In this document: positions 1-8,600 of the stretch, in pieces
How the letters are laid out: the number at the start of each line of letters is the position of its first letter
Position numbering within the stretch: position 1 is the first letter of the stretch
Source: Spironucleus salmonicida
Lineage: Eukaryota; Fornicata; Diplomonadida; Hexamitidae
Length of the DNA stretch: 64,000 nt
Direction: 5' to 3'
Assembly (NCBI GenBank): GCA_000497125.2
Contig: CM035320.1
Location: 504,001 to 568,000, forward strand
Program-made: the position numbers and the translations under genes
Notes under the pieces: model-generated
Database searches by the model: none
What the model was told of the DNA's origin: nothing
Seen by the model: the letters and a program-made list of their open reading frames with translations, nothing else

Positions 1-355
1 ATGTAAGCATTTTAATAAATATTTAAAATATAGCTAGATTATATAATATTATAATAGTATTATTTTTGGTTTATTTGAAAAAATCGAGTTTAGTAAAATC
101 TTTAAAAGAAAAATTTAATGAACTAAATGTTTATGAAATAAACGTGCATAAATTACTACAAATACTTAATATTCTAAGTGTCATTTATGGTATTATAGTA
201 ATAAATAAACAATTGAGATAATCTATATTATTATATGATATATTAAATAATACACTAAGTAAAACTGAAAAATGGATTTTTAATTTGATTTTAGTGCTCT
301 TTCATTAGCTGAACTTTAATAACCTGCTATAATTGCCTTATAATAGCATATATCT
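1..355. other. AT-rich left edge, no confident gene
   Basis: No gene is supported here. The plus frame beginning at base 3 stays open to a TGA at 511-513 when TAA/TAG are read as glutamine, and its middle part could be the end of a gene that starts outside the window. Its 3' third overlaps the better-looking small ORF at 356-598 in another frame, and an open run of this length is not rare in such AT-rich sequence. Confidence 0.4.
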
Positions 356-598
356 ATGTAAACTTTAACTCCATAAATACTTAGAAACTTACGTGCCTAA
401 ATTTTAAGCTCAAATGAAATTTTTATATAACTTTTATATAAAGAGGAGCCAACTATACTAGATTCACTATAGGCAAGAAATTTAGAGCTTCGGGTAAGAT
501 TAGATTAAATGAAGCATCCAGATCAGCCAATTTTTATGTTTGCATGTATAGGTGTCTCATGGGCAATATTTTTAGTATGGTTAAGCTTAAATATATGA
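356..598 (+). CDS. Small tail-anchored membrane protein (80 aa), unknown
   Basis: Eighty codons from ATG 356 to TGA 596-598, with several TAA/TAG read as glutamine. The N-terminal two thirds are polar and helical, with a charged stretch (ARNLELRVRLDQ), and the last ~25 residues form one hydrophobic segment (IFMFACIGVSWAIFLVWLSL) that ends almost at the C terminus. That is the layout of a tail-anchored protein, such as a small SNARE or ER/Golgi adaptor, but no family motif is recognisable. A TATAAT-rich stretch lies directly before the ATG. The next gene converges on it, 78 bp away. Seen: frame and hydrophobic tail. Inferred: tail anchoring. A chance ORF cannot be excluded. Confidence 0.55.
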
Positions 599-676
599 AA
601 TTACTTAGTACAACTAAATAAATAATGATATAAAATATTAATATAAGTATATAGTTTATGCACTATGATAATGATC

Positions 677-1261
677 TCACTCTGCATCAATATTTCCTTC
701 ACAGTATCTTTCGCATAATTTATCAATTTAGAAACCACGGGATATTTCTTAAATAGCAGTATTATTAGATTTTGCAACATTTGTAAATTTCTTAAGTTAT
801 ACACCAGCATACTTTTATTCTGTTTCACTGCTATGATTGTAAGCTTGCACATCAAGAAACTTGGGAGCAATATTATTATATTAAAACTATGTTGGGATAA
901 ATATAGATGGTAAAATTAATAAGATTAATAACACAAAAACAAAAAATGAATTTTAATTAAACTGATATGGTTCGTCAGTAAAAATAGTGGGATCAAGTTC
1001 TAGTTATTGATTTTCGACTATTTCAGCTCCATTTTAGTTCATTTTCTATATTTCGTATGCTAGATCTTTAATTGTGCTATGAAGCTCTAAAAATACTGAA
1101 TTATTTTGCTACTTTAACAAAGAATTTTCTGCCTCTAATTTAATATTTTCAAGCTATAATCGATCTAATACTTCCTACTATTACATTTATATTTCTTTTT
1201 ACTTTTCCCTATATTATTTAGAGGCCATCTTCTGCTTTTCTTTTGAATCTAATTCATCCAT
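677..1261 (-). CDS. Membrane-tethered bZIP-like protein (194 aa)
   Basis: Starts at ATG 1261, ends at TGA 677. Residues 6-24 are a bZIP-like basic region: Q10-K-M-A-S-K-Q-Y-R18 lines up with the bZIP signature N-x2-A-A-x2-[Y/S/C]-R as in ATF4-type factors, with the invariant Asn replaced by Gln. Leucines at 35, 42 and 49 fall in heptad register from R18; the first heptad position (28) is Gln. A strongly hydrophobic segment at about 106-123 (VFVLLILLILPSIFIP) follows. The C-terminal ~70 residues carry two N-glycosylation sequons (NHS, NNT) and two cysteines (C183, C187), suiting a lumenal domain. The order basic region, zipper, one TM, lumenal tail is that of ATF6/CREB3-type factors. Alternative: a plain coiled-coil membrane protein. 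The family call is inference. Confidence 0.7.
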
Positions 1262-1298
1262 TTTAAAACGGAATATGATGCTATGATGTATACCATTA

Positions 1299-1309
1299 TA
1301 TAATATTAT
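1299..1309 (-). promoter_or_regulatory. TATAATATTAT element upstream of bZIP-like gene
   Basis: An 11-bp near-palindrome 38-48 bp upstream of the minus-strand start at 1261. The same word occurs 7-48 bp upstream of at least three other starts in the window, which suggests a core-promoter or initiator element in the short AT-rich upstream regions typical of diplomonads. Recurrence is seen; function is inferred. Such words are common by chance in this AT-rich DNA. Confidence 0.35.
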
Positions 1310-1388
1310 TATTTAAAAAATATTATACTAAATGCCTGTGTATCAACCGCCATTATTTCATCTTAATCTGGGTTATAATGAAAATCAT

Positions 1389-1898
1389 ATGATTTTTAAC
1401 ATGTAAATATAAACAAAACAATATAATCCTAAATTTGTAGTATTCTAGTGCTCTAATAATCTTCTGCCTTAGATCTTAAAAAAAACCTCTCAACTTTAAG
1501 TCGTTTTAAAGAACTATTTGCATTACTTACTTTAAACTACATTATAGCCTATAGAACCACCAACTACAAACCTTTTAACTATTTTAACTAAAAATACAGA
1601 TTTTCTACTCACAATACTACAGTTAACCATTTAAAAAAACGGCAAATTCATTTTTGTGATTCCAGACTATTTATTCCTCAACCGCGATCTCACACCAACT
1701 TACAATGCGCTGCTCCAGCCCTTGCAGAACATCCTGAAAATCGTGTATAACCACTACACAGAAAATCACTATTTTGCGCTCAACAACACTCCTGCACCTA
1801 AGCACGTCGCTTTAAGCCAAAATTCAACGCAGCCACGCAAATCTCATATTACTGCCCAAATTCTAAAACCCAAAGTGACCGTTTACACGACTTACTGA
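1389..1898 (+). CDS. Hypothetical protein (169 aa)
   Basis: The frame is open from ATG 1389 (a second in-frame ATG is at 1401) to TGA 1896-1898. TAA/TAG codons are frequent in the AT-rich first half; the second half is more GC-balanced and uses CAG. The product is mostly hydrophobic/aromatic without a clear TM segment. It contains a strand-like stretch (KFIFVIPDYLFLNRDL) and a polar C terminus. I do not recognise a family. It lies head-to-head with the bZIP-like gene across a 127-bp spacer and ends 12 bp before the converging V-ATPase gene. Consistent amino-acid character over the whole length supports one real gene; the exact start is uncertain. Confidence 0.65.
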
Positions 1899-1910
1899 CA
1901 ATTTCTACCC

Positions 1911-2978
1911 TCACTTCTTCAAATTAACGATATTCTTCATGTCCGCCTGCCCTCTCTTCTGGCCTACGCACTCGACGATCCACACGATGTTCTCGATTTC
2001 GATCTCCCGCATCATCAGATACGCCCAAACGCAGCCAATATTGAACTGCTAGCTCAGCGTGTCGATCAGGACGTCCACTTTCGCGATTTGGAACTGCTCC
2101 TGCAACCCCCTGCCCTGCGCGAGCGCGGCGTCGAAAACGCCGCTGTACTCCTAGAAGTCCGAAACGGCCTGCCTCAGGCTGTCGATGTCCGTGGAAAGGC
2201 CGATTTGGTCGTGCCAGAGCGGGTAAAGGAGGCCGATCGGAGCGAACATTTCGGCCAGTTTCTGCGGTTTCTGGAAGTTGTAGTTCAGCAAATCGGCTTT
2301 CAGGAGGATCGCGCGCACGTCGCACTCGAACGCCAGCAGCGTCCTGCAGGCCTCGTAGGTGTTTCCGCCGCAGCGCTGCAGGAACCGCTCGAAAACTATG
2401 TAAAACTGCTTGTAGACGCGGCACCTCATCATTTCGAGCTCGATGAGGTAGTCCTGCTCAGGGAGCGATTTGAGGTTGTGGAGCGTATCTGCGTCGATCT
2501 GGGCGCTTTCGAAGTAGGACGCGATGGGGAGCTGCTCCAGAACGATCGTGAAGGCGTCTTCGGACTGCGCGAGCTGGGCCAGAGGAGGGAGAAATCCGAT
2601 GGGATGGAATGTTGCCTGCTCATCGCTGTGCTTCAGATATGATAGGAGGGCTATGAAGACGTTGTCGATCATGTAGCGGTGACGGATGAACTGGATTATC
2701 GCGTAGAACGGAGCTTCCGATTCGCCTTCAATTTCATCGATCTCGTCGCTCAGGCGCTTCGTGAGCCTGGATCTGAGCTGCGATGCCTGTGGTACGCGCA
2801 AATCTGCGACCGCAGACTGCAGATATGTGCCCTGGAGCGCCGTCAGCACTTCTTGTACCGAGTTGAGCTGCGAGAGGGCGCCATATTCGGCGGGTGAGAG
2901 GAATTTGTCGCATTTGGAGCGAATGAAGGCCTCAGTATCACCGCTGGATGCGTTAAACAGCGCACTGTTCGCAATCAT
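1911..2978 (-). CDS. VMA6: V-type ATPase V0 subunit d (355 aa)
   Basis: Subunit d is the peripheral cap on the V0 rotor that couples it to the central stalk of the proton pump acidifying endosomes and vacuoles. The frame runs from ATG 2978 to TGA 1911; two in-frame TAG codons (about residues 277 and 314) must be glutamine for the protein to reach full length, and 355 residues is the usual family size. Family features seen: the helical region with a tyrosine followed by FYIVFERF, the stretch ending in PIGLLYPLWH, and the C-terminal NIVWIVECVGQ block equivalent to N-x-x-W-I-x-E-C-I-x-Q. The gene is visibly GC-rich compared with its spacers. It lies 85 bp downstream of the ELMO gene on the same strand. 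Confidence 0.93.
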
Positions 2979-3063
2979 TTTTTGGATTTAGTTGACGTGG
3001 AAGGGTAAAATCATACTATATTATATATAATATTGATAAAATATTTTCATGACACCACTTTGC

Positions 3064-3597
3064 TCAGCGCCAATTTTTCTTCCTGTACGCGGCGAAGAAC
3101 ACATTGAATTCCATGACTCCCCTGCTGCCAAACTCCCTTCTGACCCGCTCGACCTCGAAATCGACGATTTTTGTGAATTCCGCGACTGTCGCGAAGTCGA
3201 ACTAACGCAGGAACGCATCGCTCTGGGCCATTTTTGCCAGCAGCTGGTGCGCAACGTTGATCATCAGCAATCCCCAGCCGAGCTCTTCACGCGCATAGAC
3301 AGACATGGATGCGTCCATTACGTGCGCTGCGAGGGCGCCGAGCCCACGGAAGTCTGACACCGGCGATCCAGCACGCTAGAAACCGACATCCTGCCAACTA
3401 TCCACGTGATGCCGCGCCCGGAATGTCTCGATCAGGCGCTCTTCCGGGATCTGGATGGTGGCTTTTGCAAGATTCTGCATTCGCAACAGCGCAGCGCGTT
3501 GTGCGCTGGAGGATGGCTGAAGGGTGGTGCGTAGGTGGAAAACGAGCGGGATTGCCACGAACACAGAGAACAGAAAAAATTTTGCCAATTGGGTCAT
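3064..3597 (-). CDS. ELMO-domain protein with N-terminal membrane anchor (177 aa)
   Basis: ELMO-domain proteins of the ELMOD type act as GTPase-activating proteins for Arf/Arl GTPases. The conserved signature is present in order: W68-x3-G72-F73-Q74, P79, then S81-D82-F83-R84-G85-L-G87-A-L89, including the arginine linked to GAP activity in ELMODs. The region ELGWGLLMINVAHQLL matches the following conserved helix. Residues 6-22 are strongly hydrophobic (KFFLFSVFVAIPLVF), a likely signal anchor; this is unusual for ELMODs and would place the domain on a membrane. At 177 aa it is about half the size of animal ELMODs, close to a minimal domain. Two in-frame TAG codons are glutamine; one is Q74 inside the signature. 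It is divergent from PI synthase, with a 137-bp AT-rich spacer. Confidence 0.9.
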
Positions 3598-3603
3598 TTT
3601 TTC

Positions 3604-3614
3604 ATAATATTATA
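3604..3614 (-). promoter_or_regulatory. TATAATATTAT element upstream of ELMO gene
   Basis: The same 11-bp word as at 1299-1309, here 7-17 bp upstream of the start at 3597 inside the divergent spacer shared with PI synthase. The varying distance from the ATG (7 to 48 bp across examples) suggests short, variable 5' UTRs if the element is real. Confidence 0.35.
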
Positions 3615-3734
3615 TTTGATATAATACTGATAAAAAGTGAATTATTGTTTAAGTGGATAATTATAACATATAAAAATATTTTTAATACTAAATTTCTTGG
3701 TTTATATAATAATTTGAATAGGTTCGATTGCATA

Positions 3735-4343
3735 ATGTAAAAAATGGGAAGTCCTATGCTGTATGTGCCTAATCTGATTGACTATATCAGATTGTTGTTG
3801 CTAGTAATAGTGTTGTATGTTAAATCGGTTAAGAAACAAGCGGTTCTGCTTATCCTGTCAGATGTTTTGGATCTTTTGGATGGATATATTGCGCGCTTGC
3901 TTAAGCAGATGACTATATTAGGGTAAATTTTAGACATGGTGGTTGACCGTATATCGTCAACTATAATTTCTATATTGATAATTTAGCATTCTCCGTAATA
4001 TCTAACACCTTTCACATTGCTAATTGTAATTGACATAAGTGCTCATTGGCTTAGGCACGTATGTGGTTTTATATTAAAATCTCATCATAAAGAGATAATT
4101 ACTGTTCAACCTTTACTTAATTTATATTATCAAAGTAAAATACTCCTTACACTTTTATGTTTTTGTTATCAAGGGTTTTTAATTAGCTTCTTGCTTTACA
4201 TTAACGGAGAACTTGAGACAGTATCTAAGTTATTTTGTAGCATAAGTTTTATACCATTAATACTTAAAGTATGGATTAGTATTTTATAAGGGTGGGAAGG
4301 GTTGAAGTTACTGTCAGCTTTGGAATGTGAAAAAAGCGAATGA
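3735..4343 (+). CDS. PIS1: Phosphatidylinositol synthase, CDP-alcohol phosphatidyltransferase (202 aa)
   Basis: Transfers phosphatidate from CDP-diacylglycerol to myo-inositol in the ER membrane. The complete CDP-alcohol phosphotransferase motif is present: D46-x2-D49-G50-x2-A53-R54-x8-G63-x3-D67-x3-D71. The wording LDMVVDR around D67 resembles the LDMLTDR of eukaryotic PI synthases rather than choline or ethanolamine transferases. Several hydrophobic helices flank the motif and continue to near the C terminus. The length suits PI synthases (~200-220 aa). Q64, next to the motif glycine, is encoded by TAA, and several other TAR codons are needed for a full-length protein. Start chosen at the first in-frame ATG, 3735; 3744 is an alternative. 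Stop is TGA 4341-4343. Confidence 0.93.
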
Positions 4344-4413
4344 TTTATACTATTAAAATAATTATATTTGTTATATGGTGCTATAAATTTACAGTTATGT
4401 TAAAAAGATAATT

Positions 4414-4671
4414 ATGAAAGGTAGTATCAAACAAAAATCATTAATATACGCAGCCATAACTGTCAATATACTAGTTTATTATGGTTTCTTTGAACTTCAA
4501 AAAAGATTAAAATTCCACTATTATACACCACTAATAATCTAAACTATTATCGTTTTTCATTTTTTAAACTATTATATAAGATTTTATACATATATATTTA
4601 CTATGTAATTTTAATTTTAATTAAAAATTTCATTCCTTTTGAGATAATGGCTATTCCTGAAATCTACATGA
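4414..4671 (+). CDS. Possible small two-helix membrane protein (85 aa)
   Basis: An ATG at 4414 opens 85 codons with two hydrophobic stretches (SLIYAAITVNILVYYGFF and PLIIQTIIVFHFL) separated by a basic linker. It fills the spacer between PI synthase and RPL7, but its last 25 bp overlap the RPL7 start in another frame. The first two thirds look protein-like; the end does not. This could be a genuine small ER protein or a chance frame in AT-rich DNA, since nothing in it matches a known family. Confidence 0.3.
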
Positions 4672-5354
4672 AAAACAGAAAGTCTGCTGCTGATGCTACC
4701 GCTGCCCGTGCCACTGCTATTTCCAAATAATAAGTTGTTGACGCCGAGCTTACTAAGCTTGCTGCTACTAATTTTGCTAAGTATGAGACTGAATACAAGT
4801 AGATTGAAGCTACCCATAACAAGTCTGTCGCTGATGCTGAAAAGCAAGGTGGATTCTTCATTAAGGCTGAGCCCAAGGTTCTTTTAGTTATCAGAATCAA
4901 AGGTATCACTAAAATGTCTCCCCAGCAGAAATAGATCATGGCTCTTTTCCGTCTCAAAACCATCAACTCTGCTGTTTTCATCAAGGCTAATAAGGCTACT
5001 TTGAATGCTCTTCGCTATGTTGCCCACTTCGTTACCTGGGGTGCACCAACTGTTGATACTATCCGTAACTTAATGTATGTTCGTGGTTATGGTAAGCTCA
5101 ATAAGGATCGTGTACCAATTGTTGATAACTCTGTTATTGATAAGGCTATCGGTGAAACTGGTATCCGTACCATTGAAGATCTTATCCACGAAATCTTCAC
5201 CTGTGGTGAAAACTTTAAGAAAGCCAACAACTTCATCTGGCCTTTCAAACTTAATTCTCGCCGTCTTGTTGACAAACGTGTTAATTTCTCCGAAGGTGGT
5301 GACCACGGTTTCCGCGGTGATTACATCAACGAATTCATCTCTAAGATGCTTTGA
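4647..5354 (+). CDS. RPL7: 60S ribosomal protein L7 (uL30) (235 aa)
   Basis: A component of the large ribosomal subunit. From ATG 4647 to TGA 5352-5354 the frame gives an N-terminal basic/alanine-rich helix, then the uL30 core: VLLVIRIKGITKMSPQQKQI, FRLKTINSAVFIKAN, PTVDTIRNLMYVRGYGK and the C-terminal GGDHGFRGDYINEF block, all highly characteristic of eukaryotic L7. Codon choice is less AT-biased than the spacers, as expected for a highly expressed gene. Tandem TAA-TAA and single TAGs occur in frame within the first 95 codons, direct evidence that TAR is sense (glutamine), since otherwise the N-terminal third would be lost. No intron is needed. Confidence 0.96.
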
Positions 5355-5636
5355 ATGATTAATTGATTACATGTCTATTTGAATAGGCATTATTGATTTA
5401 TACAAATACAAGACTGGATAGTTATTATAAGTATTTGATAGGTTGATACATTTGTCTTAGCAGTTTATTATATATGTTATCTTTGATATTTTCTCTTTTC
5501 TATTTAAGTAATAAAGTAATTTATTAGCTATATTTCTAATTGTATAGTGTTTTATTCATATATTTAAATATTTAGTTTGCTAATTAGTTATAACTGAATA
5601 ATATAATATTCAAAAAGAAAATAAATATTAATAATA

Positions 5637-8600
5637 TCACTCTGTTAGTTAAGTTTAATACTCGCCTAATTTTTCTTTCAACTATTCATTTTCAAACTGT
5701 AATTATGTTATTGTTGTATCATTTAGTTCGCAGAGCTAAGATATTTTAATTTTAAATGTTTCTATTTCTTAATCCAAGAAATAAACTGTTGATTTAAGCT
5801 AATTTCCCTAATTTTCCAATATAGATATTATTTAGTTTAATTCATTATTATCTTTTTCTAATAATAAAACCCTAACTTGTAATTACTTGTTGGAATTTTC
5901 GACGCCGGACGCAGCCTGGAGATCCGCGATCTGCTGGTTGAGCTGGGTGGTTTGGCGAGTGAGTGACTCGATCTCCTTCTGCTTCTACTACGCTTGGGAT
6001 TCTGATGCTTGCTTGAGAGTCGCAATCTCTTGCTAGAGGTTCTGGGTACGCTGGGTGGCCTATTCTTCGACCAAGCCGCGGGCGACGTCATCTTCGGAAC
6101 TGCGCTGCGAGAGCTGCTTCTTGAGCTCTTCGATAGTAACGGAAAGCTGCTTGGCCTCTGCCTCGTACTGCTCCTGGAGGGAGTCGACGGTCGCCTCGAG
6201 ATCGGCATTGTCGGTACGGGCGTCGTGAAGTTGCTTGGTGGCTTCGGCTAGCTTGGTCTTCAGTCCGTGGACGCGGCCTACCAGCTCTTCGTTGGTCTGG
6301 CGGGCTACATCGGCATCCTGGTTCACGGACATGTTGAGCTGGGAGAGGTTCGTGATGCTCATCTTCAGGTCCTCAACCTCACGGTCTAGGGTCTCGATGG
6401 ACGTCTTCTTCTTGGCATTCTGTACGTTGGCGAACCCAATGATCTAATCGAGGTTCTCGCACTTGTCCTGGAGAGCCTCCACCTGCTGGCGGAGTAGCTC
6501 CTCAGATTCTCTGGAAGCAGTAAGCTGGGAGCGGAGGGCATCCATGGCACCATCACGGTCGACGCCGGACGCAGCCTGGAGATCCGCGATCTGCTGGTTG
6601 AGCTGGGTGGTTTGGCGAGTGAGTGACTCGATCTCCTTCTGCTTCTACTACGCTTGGGATTCTGATGCTTGCTTGAGAGTCGCAATCTCTTGCTAGAGGT
6701 TCTGGGTACGCTGGGTGGCCTATTCTTCGACCAAGCCGCGGGCGACGTCATCTTCGGAACTGCGCTGCGAGAGCTGCTTCTTGAGCTCTTCGATAGTAAC
6801 GGAAAGCTGCTTGGCCTCTGCCTCGTACTGCTCCTGGAGGGAGTCGACGGTCGCCTCGAGATCGGCATTGTCGGTACGGGCGTCGTGAAGTTGCTTGGTG
6901 GCTTCGGCTAGCTTGGTCTTCAGTCCGTGGACGCGGCCTACCAGCTCTTCGTTGGTCTGGCGGGCTACATCGGCATCCTGGTTCACGGACATGTTGAGCT
7001 GGGAGAGGTTCGTGATGCTCATCTTCAGGTCCTCAACCTCACGGTCTAGGGTCTCGATGGACGTCTTCTTCTTGGCATTCTGTACGTTGGCGAACCCAAT
7101 GATCTAATCGAGGTTCTCGCACTTGTCCTGGAGAGCCTCCACCTGCTGGCGGAGTAGCTCCTCAGATTCTCTGGAAGCAGTAAGCTGGGAGCGGAGGGCA
7201 TCCATGGCACCATCACGGTCGACGCCGGACGCAGCCTGGAGATCCGCGATCTGCTGGTTGAGCTGGGTGGTTTGGCGAGTGAGTGACTCGATCTCCTTCT
7301 GCTTCTACTACGCTTGGGATTCTGATGCTTGCTTGAGAGTCGCAATCTCTTGCTAGAGGTTCTGGGTACGCTGGGTGGCCTATTCTTCGACCAAGCCGCG
7401 GGCGACGTCATCTTCGGAACTGCGCTGCGAGAGCTGCTTCTTGAGCTCTTCGATAGTAACGGAAAGCTGCTTGGCCTCTGCCTCGTACTGCTCCTGGAGG
7501 GAGTCGACGGTCGCCTCGAGATCGGCATTGTCGGTACGGGCGTCGTGAAGTTGCTTGGTGGCTTCGGCTAGCTTGGTCTTCAGTCCGTGGACGCGGCCTA
7601 CCAGCTCTTCGTTGGTCTGGCGGGCTACATCGGCATCCTGGTTCACGGACATGTTGAGCTGGGAGAGGTTCGTGATGCTCATCTTCAGGTCCTCAACCTC
7701 ACGGTCTAGGGTCTCGATGGACGTCTTCTTCTTGGCATTCTGTACGTTGGCGAACCCAATGATCTAATCGAGGTTCTCGCACTTGTCCTGGAGAGCCTCC
7801 ACCTGCTGGCGGAGTAGCTCCTCAGATTCTCTGGAAGCAGTAAGCTGGGAGCGGAGGGCATCCATGGCACCATCACGGTCGACGCCGGACGCAGCCTGGA
7901 GATCCGCGATCTGCTGGTTGAGCTGGGTGGTTTGGCGAGTGAGTGACTCGATCTCCTTCTGCTTCTACTACGCTTGGGATTCTGATGCTTGCTTGAGAGT
8001 CGCAATCTCTTGCTAGAGGTTCTGGGTACGCTGGGTGGCCTATTCTTCGACCAAGCCGCGGGCGACGTCATCTTCGGAACTGCGCTGCGAGAGCTGCTTC
8101 TTGAGCTCTTCGATAGTAACGGAAAGCTGCTTGGCCTCTGCCTCGTACTGCTCCTGGAGGGAGTCGACGGTCGCCTCGAGATCGGCATTGTCGGTACGGG
8201 CGTCGTGAAGTTGCTTGGTGGCTTCGGCTAGCTTGGTCTTCAGTCCGTGGACGCGGCCTACCAGCTCTTCGTTGGTCTGGCGGGCTACATCGGCATCCTG
8301 GTTCACGGACATGTTGAGCTGGGAGAGGTTCGTGATGCTCATCTTCAGGTCCTCAACCTCACGGTCTAGGGTCTCGATGGACGTCTTCTTCTTGGCATTC
8401 TGTACGTTGGCGAACCCAATGATCTAATCGAGGTTCTCGCACTTGTCCTGGAGAGCCTCCACCTGCTGGCGGAGTAGCTCCTCAGATTCTCTGGAAGCAG
8501 TAAGCTGGGAGCGGAGGGCATCCATGGCACCATCACGGTCGACGCCGGACGCAGCCTGGAGATCCGCGATCTGCTGGTTGAGCTGGGTGGTTTGGCGAGT

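Noticed and set aside
3-513. Long open plus frame at the left edge
   Set aside because: Partly protein-like but overlaps a better small gene, and open frames this long are expected in AT-rich DNA with one stop codon.
3049-3357. A 102-codon plus-strand ORF
   Set aside because: It is antisense to the ELMO-domain gene, whose conserved signature lies on the minus strand; the plus frame has no recognisable content.
3721-3733. GGTTCGATTGC, resembling a tRNA T-arm box
   Set aside because: No acceptor, D-arm or anticodon arm can be placed around it, and it lies in the PI synthase upstream region.
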